64,000 bases of DNA from Lucinisca nassula (Eukaryota; Mollusca; Bivalvia; Lucinida; Lucinidae), in contig OY757012.1 in assembly GCA_963580285.1 (NCBI GenBank), positions 168,318,652 through 168,382,651 of the forward strand, given 5' to 3'. This document shows, in pieces, positions 22,401-37,400 of the stretch. The notes under the pieces are model-generated. The model saw only the letters and a program-made list of their open reading frames with translations. It ran no database searches and was not told the DNA's origin. Every line of letters starts with the position of its first letter. The stretch's first letter is position 1. The position numbers were made by a program, and so were the translations under genes.

Positions 22401-25400
22401 TATAAACAGCGGGGCAATGACATTCAGGAGGTCCCCCGCAGTGCAGGGCTTCTAGCAGGGTTGTGAATCCCCGTAGGTGTGGGGGTGGGGCAATGGTGAC
22501 AAATGACTGGTACATAGTGTTCAAGTCCATTTCTCAATACCGGGAAGAGTTAAAGCAATGATACATCTAGGGATATGTACCTGAACACAGATTTGGGATT
22601 TAACTACTCTTTATCACACTTATCTCTAGAAAAGGTGCTTTTTTTCATCCAAAAAAGTACTGTCGTATAGGCGCCCGGTTTTCCGTCCGTTCCTTCGTCC
22701 ATTCGTCAGTCCATTTGTCAAGGCGTCAACATTTGCGACCCCCCTAGCGTTTACCCAAAGGTTCAAGTTTATTTCTCAAGAACTATAAGAGCTTCATTAA
22801 TGATACTTGGTACAAACTTGTGTCAGGGGATGACAACTTACATGCAAGCATCCATATTTGACCTCGACCTACATTTCATGGTTCACTGACTTTGTAAAAT
22901 ATTGCGACCACCCTAGCGTTTACCCTAATGGTCAAGTTTATTTCTCAAAAACTATAAGAGCTTCTTTAATGATATTTGGTGCAAACCTGAATCTGGGGAT
23001 GGCAACTTAAATGCAAGCATCCATATTTGACCTTGACCTAAATTTCATGGTTCACTGACTTTGTAAAATATTGCGACCATCCTAGCGTTCACCCTAATGG
23101 TCAAGTTTATTTCTCAAAAACTATAAGAGCTTCTTTAATGATATTTGGTGCAAACCTGAATCTGGGGATGGCAACTTAAATGCAAGCATCCATATTTGAC
23201 CTTGACCTAAATTTCATGGTTCACTGGCTTTGTAAAGTATTGCGACCACCCTAGCATTCACCCCTCATGGTTAAGTTCATTTCTCAAGAATTATTAGAGC
23301 TTCATTAATGATACTTAGTACAAGCTTGCATTTGAGAATGGAATCTTTGTGCAAGCATCTATATTTGACCTTGACCTACATATCATGGTTCGATGACTTT
23401 GCGCCCCCACAGGCGCGACATAGCCTTCGGCGGAATTCTTGTTATTATTTCTGCATGAAAACATATGTAGTGGATATTCATTAGAATCGCCTGGGTGAGT
23501 TTTAATGAGTACCCACAATGTAGGTTTTCATGTGTAAATAAGAAAAGTAACATGCGGCTACCCCCTCTGAATTTGGATGTGTCCATTATTTTAACCCTTG
23601 TCCTGCTGAGCCCCGGATATGCATTATTTTCCAAACAATAAAGATCCAGATCAGATGGCTTCTGACGAAGCCATCTGATCAGGATCTACATTGTTTGCCA
23701 GTCAGATTGTGAATTTGTTGCAATAATTTGCATCAAATGATTTGATTGGTTGATAATCGGTAGTGGGAGTGGCATATATGAATATTCAACAGGACAAGGG
23801 TTAAATAAGGGGTTAAGTCTATATCATTTAAGTGATAGCAAGCAGTGTAGATGCAGATTAGATGGCTCATAATGGTGCATAGGTATCTGTCTACTGGTCA
23901 ACAGAGTTAAGATATATCTCTCACATCTGTACATTTCCAGGATTATAGGAAGTGTCTGACACGAGCAGAGGTGAAGGGAGGAGGGAGGAAACCCTGGCCA
24001 CAGAAGGGGATGGGAAGACACAGAGCTGGGAGTATAAGAGCCCCACAGTGGAAAGGAGGTATTGGCAAATGAAGACAGTCAAATTTCATTTTGTTGGGTG
24101 ATGTAAGAGTGCTGTGTCTCTTTTAGTAAACAGGCTTTCAACTGATAATGGCTTATGGTTGGGCCTTTATAGGAATCAGGGATAGAGGGCAGGGGCCAGT
24201 TGTTCAAAACTAACGACATCGTTAGTTAACGTATCGTTAAATCTTTGATCATTAAATATGGCAAATATGCTGAAATTTTTGCTGAAAAAATGTGAGCAGC
24301 TTTTGCGGATGCAAAAGCTGCTAAATGTGAGCAGCTTTTGCGGATGCAAAAGCTGCTCACATTTTTTCAGCAAAAATACCAAAATTTACGATATTGTACT
24401 TGCTAGAAGAGTTAACAATATGACCACTAACGAGCTCGTTAAGCTAACAATGCTTTGAACAACTGGCCCCAGATGTTTTATCTCTTCTGTCTCTCCAATT
24501 TTTCTTTTTCCTTATACTTCTTTTTCATCACAAATATTCAATATTTCAAGGCTTTTATGTTTTTTGTGATATCCTAAATATGGTTCAATTAGAACACAAC
24601 TGAATACCAAAACATTTTGATATATACTGAGTCAAAAAAGTAACTATACCAACTTCCGGGTGAAACTTACAAAATATCAGATAGCTAATGAGTTAAATAT
24701 GGCTGTAGGCATGGGAATCGGACGTTTAGCTAGAGAATGCTCAAACTTGTATTTGCCCAGACCTTTCTATCCAAGAGTTGTCTTGCAATATGTGCCTAGA
24801 ACGATTTTGGAAGAAATGGGCATTGCGCATGCGTAGATAATCTCTTTTGTGTCTATGATAGAAGACATTATCCTCTGAACATCGGATAACACTTTAATTT
24901 TACAATATTTCGTGATCTAGCATTATAAGCAAGGTTTTAATTTGTGAAATTCTCAGATTATCTCCCTTGCAATTAAAAATATAGCAATTTTCGAACTATT
25001 CTTATTCTTATACCTGTCAATCAATTTCTGCCATTTTTAAATAAAACGCCTTGTTTCCACCAATGCTGTTCATTGAGATGGTAAATAATGCAGAAAATTC
25101 ATGTAGCATGTAGCACTACCGATTGCGATTTTCTATGGAGTTTCCAATGAAAGCAGCATTTGATACAACTTCTAATAATCGGAGGTCAATACGTGATCCC
25201 CTGTTTCTCGTAGCCTATGTAACTAAAGTTCCTAATCTTTTGTGAATCGACGCAAAGGGTATCTAATGAAATGTAACATGTATCAAATTTTAGAAATCTG
25301 GGATAAGGTGAGTTTTTTATGATGTTAAATCATAGCACTTTTCATGATTTTCTCTGCGAAAATGATATAGTGACCCCTTGGGTGTTTAGAGCAATACTTT

Positions 25401-28400
25401 ACCATAATGGGTTTAAGTAAACAAAAACAAATGGAGCTTTTGCACAGAAAAATGTGTCCTATTACCAAAACATAACAAATTTTGTATTGTTTTCATCTGT
25501 AGTAACTATGGCAATAGAAGCAATTTTAGGTATAGGAACTTTTTTGACTGGGTATATGAGCAATGTCATGAGGAAATCTTTTTTTGGGGTTTGCAGTCAG
25601 ATAAAACGCAAACCAGCCTACTCAACTCAATAGTTTTGAACTACTGATTCATAGAAGTGAAGTATAATGTGTTCTTCCGATTATTTTTATTATTTTTGTT
25701 GAAACCATTTTTTTGCGGCACAAGTAGAAAACTTCTTACTAAGCCTCTCTCACAGTCACACAGAATCTGTTTGTGGAACATTAACATATGTGTGTGTGCG
25801 TTTGATTTTTATGTCTCACCAACAGCTATGGTCATATGGAGACGGGACCTCATTTAAAGACTCATCCGAAAGTCTGCAGAAGCCCGGGATCAAACCCACG
25901 ACCCCTGGTTTATGAGGCGAGTAGCTTAACCACTGCACCATGGTGGCTTCTAGGAACATTAAAGTAAGAATAAAGTTTACCGAGTACAAAAAAGGAAAAT
26001 GCCATAACAAGCATCTTAAAAGGACTGTTGACATATTTGCTAATGCATGATGTTTGGTGAATTATGTTCTGGTTGCTCTGTATATTAGGCTACAGCTTCT
26101 GAAACATCATTTACAAATTACATCAAAATGTGCTTAAATTATCCACACCACTTACTTCTTTACGCTGCTATAGCTCATAAACTGACTCGGTAGTCAACGA
26201 CTTTTTATGCCCCCGCATCAGATGATGCCAGGGACATATAGTTTTTCGGTTTTCCATACATGTATCTGTGGGTACGTGCGTAACTGCGTCCGAATGTACG
26301 TCCATCTGTACGAATGTATGTAGGTACGTACGTAATCCTGTTTATTATAGACTCCGGTAAGGTTTTTGTACCAGGTAGAGCCTGAACTTCTTAGAGATTA
26401 TATTTTCCAAACCATGTGGTGGATTTGGTTCATATTTGGGATGATGATAGATATAGGTCCAAAGTTTTATTCAGCAGTACCCAACCCATGCCTATGGCCT
26501 CAAGGTCAAGGTCATGGACTTAGAAATTTTTAATGTTTAAGACTCAGGTTAAGGTATTTGTACTATGTAGAATCTTACTATTTAAGAGCTCATATCTTTA
26601 AAAGTATAAGACTGGTTTGGTTCATATTTGATATGATGGTATATATAGGTGCAAAGTTTTATTCTGCAATATGTTATGCCTATCTCCTCAATGTCAAGGT
26701 CATAGACTTAGGAGTCAGGTTAAGCTATTTGTACCAGGTAAAACCTTACTATTTAAGAGATTATATCTTCCAAAGTATATAATGGATTTGATTCATAATT
26801 GGTGTGATGATAGATATAGGTGCAAACTTTTATTCAGCGATACCCCCACTCATGCCTTTGATCTCAAGGTCAAGGTCACAGACTTAGAAGAAATTGTTAA
26901 TGTTTAAGAAACAGGTTAAGATATTTGTACCAGTTAGAACCTGAACTTTTACAATTGATTTGATTCATAGTTTGTACGATGATAGATGTCGCATCAAAGA
27001 TTCATTCAGCAATACCCCTGCCCATGTCCATGACCTCAAGGTAAATGTCACAGACTTAGAAATGTTTAATGTTAAAGTTTTCAAAGAGTTAGTAATTCCA
27101 AACCATAGGAGGATTTGGTTTATATTTGCTATGATGATAGATACAGGTCCAGTGTTTTATTTGGTAATACTCCCACACATGCCTAAGACCTCAAGGTCAA
27201 GGTCACCCACTTAGAAATTTTTAAAATTGTTTTTTTTCAAGAGTTCATATTTTCCAAACCGTATGATGGATTGTGTTTATATTTGGTGTTATGATAGATA
27301 AAGCTCCAAAGTGATATCCAGCAGCACCCCCTACCAATGAACATGGCCTCTAGGTCAAGGTCACAGACATAGAAATTTTCAAATTTAAGTATGTTAATAG
27401 CTTATATTTTCCAAACTTTATAATGGATTTGCTTCATATTTGGTATGACAATAGTTGCAGGTCCGAAGTTTCATTCAGCCATACCCCCCCCCCCCCCCAC
27501 CCCTGAACTCAAGGTCAAGGTCACAGTCATAGAAATTTTATGTTATGTCTTTTGAGAGCTCATATTTCCTGAACCATTTCATGGATTTGCTTCATATTTG
27601 GAATGATGATAGATATAGGTCAAAAGTTTCATTCAGCCATAACCCCGCCCCTGCCCCTTGACCTTGAGGTCAAGGTTGCAGACTTAGAAATGTTTAATGT
27701 TAACATTTTTAAGAGCTCATATTTTCCAAACCATTTGATGGATTGAGTTCCTATTTGGTATGATGATAGTTATTTTTACAAGGTTTAATCAGCAATACAC
27801 CAATCTTTGCCAGTGACCCCAAGGACACTTTTCCAGGCGAGTTATATAGCCCGTGACATGTTTTATTGTAAAATGAGTTTATGTTGTGGGGTGCGGGGGG
27901 TGCGGTAGGTCCCTGGGGGGGGGGGGGGGCATCTGTGTCATATTGACACATTTCTAGTTTCATCTCATTTTTATCAACAATTCTTTGGGCCAGTATGTTT
28001 TCTATTGGCCATAAGCTTGAAATTTTGGCGATTTTCATCAGAGTCCCATTGCTTTCTATACAAATGAGATTGAACTCTGTATCGGGTAACATATCATTTT
28101 TATTGCATGTTTCGATGCAGAACGTTGAGATATACTCACATGCAAAATTTTAAAAAATTCCATGGGAAAGCCCATTTACGTATTCCTTACCTGAAGAAAT
28201 GCTAGGTCTGTAGTTGAGGAGAGGATAGATTAAGCAATGTTGTACTGAGTGAGTGAGTGTTTGAGTTTTACGTCCCACCAACAGCTAAGGTCATACGGTG
28301 ACGGGACCTCGGTTTAAAGACTCATCCGAAAGTCTGGAGAAGTCCGGGATCGATCCTGCGACCCCTGGTTTACAAGGCGAGTAGCGTAACCATTACACCA

Positions 28401-31400
28401 CGGAGGCTTCTAATGTTGTACTGAAGGGAATCTTGCCTTATATATATTATTAGTTCATTTAAACATGTAGGGGTGTCATATTTAGTTTTTTTTAGAAATT
28501 CCTTCAGGAAAGTAGCTTATTTTTTTTTTTTTTTTTTTTTACAAACAATGAAGGCCCTGGTCAGATGCATATTTTGCAGCATCTGATCAGGACATTCATT
28601 TGTTTGCCAATGTTTCAATTTTTGGATATCCTGTATAAAAAAGGCTAAGGTGTCGAAACATTGGGACACTTTATCCAGTTCAGTATAAATGGCTGTAAAA
28701 GTAGGGTATAATATTTGATGATGTGTTGTAATTCTTTGAGCAGAATGGCCTACAGTTTGAAACTGGCTCAAACTACTTGTTTGGTTGATAAAAAATTACG
28801 GTACTTACAGTTCCAATTTTGCGGTACTTTTACCTGACATTGAGATGACATGACATCTCAAGCCTTGCCACCCAATGAAACCAGAAGGGTTTATATGCAT
28901 GGGCACAGTCTGACTCGCACCACTTTTCCTGGGCAGACTTAGAACCTCAAAGCGATTTACCAGTACTCGCGTGCAGTCGGTGTCAGCTCTGCGTGGAAGC
29001 ATCATGCAGCCCAATCTATTTCTTCAAGCCCCGATGGACGGGGGTCAAAAACACAAGAAAGTGGGAGCATGATAGCTGTTTAACTGTTTTTATCATATGA
29101 CGTTGCGCCTGAGAATGTAATATCATGTAATAAATTTGGTAATCAACTAGTGGATTAAATATGCGAATTAGTTAGATACACCCCAGTATGTTACATGTAT
29201 GACGTCCTTAATGATGTTGGGTTCACTAATGGCAGAATATTGACATTTTTGTTAAACAATCGTGAATAAAATGCATTTTAAATGTCATATGATAAATAGA
29301 ATCTTGCGTTCTTGTTCATGTACTATCAAATTTGTTAAATTTGTTGAGGAAAAGGAATAAAATGCTCGGCTGTCCTCAACTTGTTTAATAATTTCAATAA
29401 TACATGTACATGAACACGCATGTAAGATCCTCTATGTAAAACTTACATAATGATTTACAGGTGGAATGTCACATGGTCCTAGGGGACCTAGATCATTTTT
29501 CTACATGTTGTCAAACTCAAAGAGACAGCTAGGACTTAGAATAGCACTCACAGTGAAATATGCACAGGTACCATTTTATTATATTTGTTGATACATCTTG
29601 ACATAGAGCACTTTGAAATTTAAAAGATTTTCTGGTAGATCATTCTGTACGATAACACACCTATGTGCTAAAATGGCATCTTCCTTATCTCAAGAACAAG
29701 CATTATTATGATGGAAATGTCCAATATTTTTCTTACGTTAAGCTAAATATAGATTGTTGGTGCTTGTAAACGTGGAGAAACTTACAAGTACCCACAATCT
29801 GATTTTGAGCAAAAGTAAAGAAAAATAATGTATACCCCTGTGAACCCCAGTTTTCACTATATAAAGTGGGGATTAAAGGGGTGTTTATGACACAGACTTG
29901 TCAAGGTGAATGTTTATATTTTATCTTGAAAATGTATACTGTGTGTACTCATTAGAATCGTCTTGTTAAGGTATTTTTTTATGAGTTTATACAGCAAACC
30001 TTTATTTTAGTTAAAGATCCCATTGATGCCGCTTGACCTAGCAATATGACTTTCCATTAGTGGGTCAATCTACCCTTCTCAAACAAATTTTTCATGGTCC
30101 AACAGGTGTTAGTCATTGAAGTTCTGCAAAAAATATTAGCTTTGCTGGAGACAGCCATTCTCATGGGCACAGGTGTTCAAAGCATGGTTAGCTTAAAGAG
30201 CTTGTAAGAGGTCAAAACGTTAGCTTTTCTGGCATAAAGCAAAAATACCTAATAAAGTAGTATTTTTGCTGAAAAAATATGAGAAGCTTTTACATTTGCA
30301 AAGCTCCTCACATTTTTTTTCTGCAAAATCATCAGTATTTTTTTGCCAAATTAAATGATCAAAGCTATAGCAATATGTTTTGAACAACTGGCCCATGCTC
30401 TTTTTGATGTCATAGACTGTGTCTATATTTGTCTAGGAAGCACTTTTCTCTGAGACATGGTCACAATCCTTTGTGGTTGACATTGACTCCTATATAGAGA
30501 ATACCAAGATATAGTCTTCTGAAGCCAGACAAGAGTGCATAGCTCCAGACACAGATATGCAATAAAGATATCTGACCCATAAAATGCCAATCACAACAAT
30601 TGTCCTCTGCTTTGTCGTCTGCCGGTTACTTTAAAAGACATTTTTGCAAACAGTGTGGACTCTGCTCAGACTGGTCCTGTAGGAGCAGTCTGATCATGGT
30701 CCACACTGTTTGCATGTATGAAAAAAATATTTCTAAAAAGTTTGTCGTCTGCCGGGTACTTTAAAAGTCATTTTTGCAAACAGTGTGGACCCAGATCAGA
30801 CTGCTCCTCTAGGACCAGTGTGCCTGTATAAAAAAATATTTCTAAAAAGTTTGCAAGAAAATTCATCAGAAGACATTAGCAGACGACATTTTCAGATGTA
30901 GTTTTTCTCAGCATCTTAACCCTTGTCCTGCTAACTCTGGATATGCCTTATCTTTGAAACAATGTAGATCCAGATCAGATGGCTTCTGACGAAGCCATCT
31001 GATCAGGATCTACATTGTTTGCCATTCAGATTGTGACTTTGTTGCAATAATTTGCATCAAGTAATCTGATTGGTTGATAATCGGTAGTGGGTGTGGCATA
31101 TATAAATATTCAGCAGGACAAGGGTTAACCCTTATCTTGCTGTTCACGACAACCCCTATCTTTGCAAACAGTGTAGATCCAGATCAGATGGCTTCTGAAG
31201 AAGCCATCTGATCATTCAGAAGCCATCTGATCAGGATCTGCACTGTTTGGCATTCAGTTAACGAATTTGTAGCAATAAATAACATCAAGTAATTTGATTG
31301 GTTGATAGACAGAAATGGGAGTGGCTTAAATGAATATTCAGCAGGACAAGAATTAAGGGTAATGGATAATTTTCCTTATTTCTTGTTGGACACATAATTT

Positions 31401-34400
31401 ATTATGTTGTGAATACAGTAGAACTTCGATTGCTCGAAAACCGATGGCTCGTTTACCATGGCTGAGTCGAACCAGTTCTCGAGTCCCTAGCGAAATCCTC
31501 TACATAAGAAATAATAATAATAATAATAATAATCAACCTTATTTATAGAGGGTAACACATTTAGTACTAGTACTAATCTTCCATGTGGCCCTCTTTTCCT
31601 GGGTAGGAACCAGTACTAAGCAATTTGGATAAAGTTTCTTGCTCAAGGAAACAACACATGGTGCTTGCGAGGATCGAACCGGCTACCTCTCGATCTCAAA
31701 TCCGATGCTTTACCACTGCACCACAGCGCTCCACATAAATAGTGGGGGATAATTAAGGAGATTTTAGTCTTTTATCTTGCAAATGTATGCTGTGTGTACA
31801 CAGCATACATTTTCATTATAAAACACGGGAAAGATGTCTAAAAGTATCTCGTTATGCCTCCTGACAGTTAGCTCAGTGGCTCGAACTACCCCTGTCTCGA
31901 ACAGTTTTTCGAGGTCCCAAAGGTGTTCGAGCCATTGAAGTTCGACTGTACTTGTTATACTGTAATGATTCTAACTCTTGTCTTGCTGAATATTCATTTA
32001 AGCCACACCCATTTCTGTCTATCAACCAATCAAATTACTTGATGTAATTTATTGCTACAAATACATAAAATGAATGCCAAACAGTGTAGATCCTTATCAG
32101 ATGGCTTCTTCAGAAGCCATCTGATCTGGATCTACACTGTGTGCGAAGATAGGGGTTGTCGTGAACAGCAAGATAAGGGCTAAGTATTGGGACAGATAGG
32201 CCTAACAAACAGAGCAGACCCAGATCAGACAGCTACGGTCTACACTGTTTGCCATTCTGTCTACAACTTTTGGACTCCTTGCTGGATCATGAAACAAATT
32301 TGTTAAAATTTTAGGAGAATTACTGCAAGTCCTCAAGGTGTCTGAATTTTTAGGATTTTTATGTTAATCACCTCAACATATGTTTTAATGGAGAAATGAG
32401 AAATCCTAATATTATCCTTGTTATCCATTCCTATCTGGGGCTATTGAATGGCAAGGAATTACAGTAAAACCTGTCTTAGTGGCCACCTCTATAAAGCAAG
32501 CACCCTGTCTTAAGCAAACATGCATTTGGTTCCCAAAAAAAGGCAAAAAAATGCATTGAATTTCACCTGTATTAAGCAAGCACTTGTCTTAAACAAGCAC
32601 ATTTTGGATATCCCTTAGGTGCTTGCTTAATACAGGTTGAACTGAATCTGTGTTTTTTTTATATTCTCTGTGATTAAGTGGATCAAAATATTTTGATATT
32701 AGAAGTTCTATGTTTCTCAATTTATCATGCATCGATTTGCAGCTATGTTTTGGGCTTTTAATGTCTGATAAACAGACAGCTGCTTTTTCTTGAACAGTTT
32801 GATGTCTCATTGATTCAGTGACATCAAGCAATCAATGAAGCATTGACATTCTTTTCAGCATAACTGTATATTGAGTGATACATGTAAAGTCGAACTTCAG
32901 TGGCTCGAACACCTTTGGGACCATGAAAATCTGTTCGAGACAGGGGCAGTTCGAGCCACTGAGGGCTACTACCAGGAGGCATAACGACATACTTCAGGAC
33001 ATCTTTTTATGTGTTCTATAATGAAAAATGTATGCTGTGTGTACTCATTATAATCGCCTCATCGAGGCGATTCTAATGAGTTCACACAGCATACATTTGC
33101 AAGATAAAAGACGAAAATATCCTAATTTTTACTCTCCATATTTTTACGTACAGAAATTCCCTAGGGACTCAAGAACGGGTTCGACTCAGCCATGGTAAAC
33201 GAGCCATCGGTGTTCGAGCCATCAAAGTTCTCCTGTACATTGTAAATACAGAGAAACACTGTACATGTACACTGCAACTACATATTCATTATAGTTTTGA
33301 CAGGCATCCGTGGCCTAATAGGTAAGAGCGCTGACTCTTATTATTAGGTCTATCACCACTGTGGTTTGCATGTGCCTTGCTCAGGCAACATGCAAGATGC
33401 CAAATTCTGTAACAGAAGGTCAGGTGCTTTTTCTCTGAATACTCCAGTTTCTGGCCACTTCGGATTAACTATTGGCTCAAACTAAGTGAAAAAAGTACAT
33501 TATGGTTTCTTTATAACCTATTGTTGGGGTCTTAAGTTGAAACCATAAAGATGTATATATTGCATAGAAAAATGAAACTTTACAGTCATTTTTCAATATA
33601 ATCTATACATTTTTGGGATCCGTATTTAAATTGTTTTGTATCCAAATCATGTTATGTTGAAGATTGTATTGAGAGGCTCATGTAAGATTGGTAAAATTTG
33701 TGCAAGTACAGTGGTGCTTAAACTGTTGTTATACCAGTTAATGTTATCATGCTGTTAGCTAGTAGAAGTTGCATGATGAAATTTACCATGTCTTTCAGAA
33801 TGACCTTCACATTGTGGATTCACTGGAAATACCTAGCGATGAACCAGAGGTAAAATTTTGTCACCATAGTTACTCTGAATATTCAAATAACTTGTATTCA
33901 AATAACTTTTATCGGCCTCCCCACATCGGGGTTGAAGAAATCGATGGGCTGCATAATGCTTCCACACAGAACTGAAACCGGCCGCATATGAGTACTGGTA
34001 AACTGCTTAGAGTCTCTAAGCCTGCCCAGGCAAAGCAGTGCGAGTCTTATGCTTATAAACCCTGTTGGTTTCTTTGGGGGACAGGGCTTGAACTGTCATT
34101 TCATCTTAGTGTCAGGTAAAAGTCTGACAAAATTGGAAGCAATGTCTCCAAAATGACCTATTCCGTGTTGACAATCTAAACTGGTCTTTTAGCTGATTAG
34201 CTGATAATTTTAAGAAGAATGGATATTGACAACCTGACATATTTTCCACTCTTTTAACAAGGGGAAACAACTTTTATGTCATCCTGGCTGCCTTCCAGTG
34301 AAATGATCCCTTCCAAAAAGGGTTTTGTTCTTAGAAGAAAGAATTTGATCCTAAGGAGCAAATTCTTTCCTCAAAGAGCAAACCCCAATTGATAGGGAAA

Positions 34401-37400
34401 AAAAAAACATTTGTGAAGGAAATGTATTCCTTGAATATGTATTCATACCCCTTAAGTAGATTTTGATGTCCAGGAATGTATCCAAAAATGTTTGTTGAAT
34501 TGAAAACAACACTTTCCCAGATCAGTCTGTTGCTTACGGGACGTATCTAACTAATTTGCATATTTAATCCACTAGTGGATTATCGAATATAATACATGGC
34601 GTTATTACACCCGCAGATATGATAAATAAATTTCTAAAATAATTGAAGCTGACAGCCCTGACTTGTGCTGTATATAATGGGTTGGGGGTTGGGGGAGATG
34701 CCATTCAGTACATAATGTAAAAAAAATGTGTAATGAAGGGAAACAATTGAGTACAATAGCCATAGTCACAAGAAAACCTGTCTCTGAGATTTATGACCAG
34801 GTGAGATACAAACTGACCTGCTCAGCCACACAGACTAGCAAGAGTCTTGAAATTTTATATCTACAGTCAACCTTCAATGGCTCGAACACCTTTGGTACCA
34901 TGAAAATCTGTTCGAAACAAGGGTAGTTCGAGCTACTGAGGGTTACTGCCAGAAGCCATACAGAGATAATTTTAGGTCTTTTTTTTAGCTCACCTGTCAC
35001 ATAGTGACAAGGTGAGCTTTTGTGATCACATTTTGTCCGTCGTCCGTGCGTGCGTCAGTGCGTGCGTAAACAATTTCTTGTCCGCACGATAGCATCTTCA
35101 TTTATGATTTGATTTTAATCAGACTTGCACACAACTTGTACCACCATGAGATCTCGGTTCCTTTCTTGAACCAGCCATATCCCATCATGTGTTACGGAGT
35201 TACAGCCCCTGAAAGGGCAAAAATTGCCTATTTTGGTCTTGTCGGCACGATAGCATCTTCATTTATGATTTGATTTTAACCAGACTTGCACACAATTTGT
35301 ACCACCATGAGATCTCGGTTCCTTTCTCGAACCAGCCATATCCCATCATGTGTTACGGAGTTACGGCCCCTGAAAGGGCAAAAATTGCCTATTTTGGTCT
35401 TGTCTGCATGATAGATGTTTCATTTATGATTTGATTTTAACTAAACTTGCACACAATTTGTACCACCACAAAATCTCGGTCAAGTTCGAATATGGGTCAT
35501 GTCGGATCAAAAAGTAGGTCAGTAGGTCAAATCAGAAAAAAAACCTTGTGAAGACACGAGAGGCCACAGTTTTGGTCCGATCTTCATCAAACTTGCCCAG
35601 AATGATCATCTTGACAATATATCAGTCAAGTTCAAATATGGGTGTTGTCGGGTCAAAAAGTAGGTCAGAAGGTCAAATCATAGAAAAAATTTCTGAACAC
35701 ACTAGAGGCCACAATTTATGTCCAATCATCATCAGACTTGCTCAGAATGATCATCTTGACAATATCTTGGTCACATTCGAATATGAGTCGTTCCGGGTCA
35801 AAAAGTAGGTCAGTAGGTCAAACCATAGAAAAACCTTGTGAATACACTAGAGGCCGCGGTTTTTGTCCAATCATTGTCAAACTTGCCCTGAATGATCATC
35901 TTGACAATATCTCGGTCAGGTTTGAATACGGGTCATGTCGGGTCAAAAAGTAGGTCAGAAGGTCAAATCATAGAAAAACCTTGTGAACACACTAGAGGCC
36001 TCAGTTTTGGTCCGATCATCATCAGACTTGCCCAGAATGATCATTTTGACAATATCTCGGTCAAGATCTAATATGGGTTATGTCGGGTCACAAAGTAGGT
36101 CAGTAGGTCAAATCATAGAAAAACCTTGTGAATACACTAGAGGCCACAGTTTTGGTCTGATCATCATGAAACTTGCTCAGAATGATTATCTTGAGAATTT
36201 TTCTGTCAAGTTTGAATATGGGTCATATAGGGTCAAAAAGTAGGTCAGTAGGTCAAATCAGAGAAAAACCGTGTGAACACACTAGAGGCCACAGTTTTGG
36301 TCCAATCATTATCAAACTTGCCCTGAGTAATCATCTTGACAATATCTCGGTCAGGTTTGAATACGGGTCATGTCGGGTCAAAAAGTAGGTCAGTAGGTCA
36401 AATCATAGAAAAACCTTGTGAACAGACTAGAGGCCTCAGTTTTGGTCCGATCATCATCAGACTTGCCCAGAATGATCATTTTGACAATATCTCGGTCAAG
36501 TTCAAATATGGGTTATGTCGGGTCACAAAGTAGGTCAGTAGGTCAAATCATAGAAAAACCATGTGAATACACTAGAGGCCACAGTTTTGGTCTGATCATC
36601 ATGAAACTTGCTCAGAATGATTATCTTGAGAATTTCTCTGTCAAGTATGAATATTGGTCAGTTGGTCAAATCAGAGAAAAACCTTGTGAACACACTAGAG
36701 GCCACAGTTTTTGTCAAATCATCATCAAACTTGCCCATAATGATCATCTTGCCAATATCCGGGTCGAGTTTGAATACGGGTCATGTCGGGTCAAAAAGTA
36801 GGTCAGTAGGTCAAATCATAGAAAAAGCTTGTGAACACTTTAGAGGCCACAGTTTTGGTTCGATCATCATCAAACTTGCCCAGAATGATCATCTTGAAAA
36901 TATCTCAGTCAAGTTCAAATATGGGTCATGTTGGGTCAAAAAGTAGGTCAGGTCAAATCATAAAAAAACCCTCTGAACACACTGGCGGCTACAGTTTTCG
37001 TCCGATCATCATCAAACTTGCTCAAAATGATCATTTGACAATATCTCGGTTAATTTCGAATATGGGTCATGTCTGGTCAATATGTAGGTCAGTGGGTGAG
37101 ATTGTTGAAAAACCTTGTGAACACACTAGAGGCCCAACTTTTGGTCCGATCATCATCAAACTTGCTCAGAATGATCATCTTGACAATATCTGTGTCGAGT
37201 TTGAATATGGGTCATGTCGGGTCAGAAACTAGGTCAGCAGGTCAAATCATATAAAAACGTTTTGAACACTCTAAGAGGCCACAGTTTTAGTCAAATCTTC
37301 ATAAAACTTGCTCAGAATGATCATCTGGACAATATCTCAGTTAAGTTCGAATATGGGTCATGTCAAATCAAAAAGTAGATCAGTAGGTAATTTTGTCAAA

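Noticed and set aside
26558..27214. Three overlapping 74-84-codon frames
   Set aside because: Units of the Helitron-like array at 26207-27957; peptide content repeats with the array.
35548..37254. Chain of similar 65-133-codon frames, with mirror frames at 63067-63906
   Set aside because: They are the same ~145-bp satellite unit read in frame repeatedly; the peptides follow the array and have no domain.
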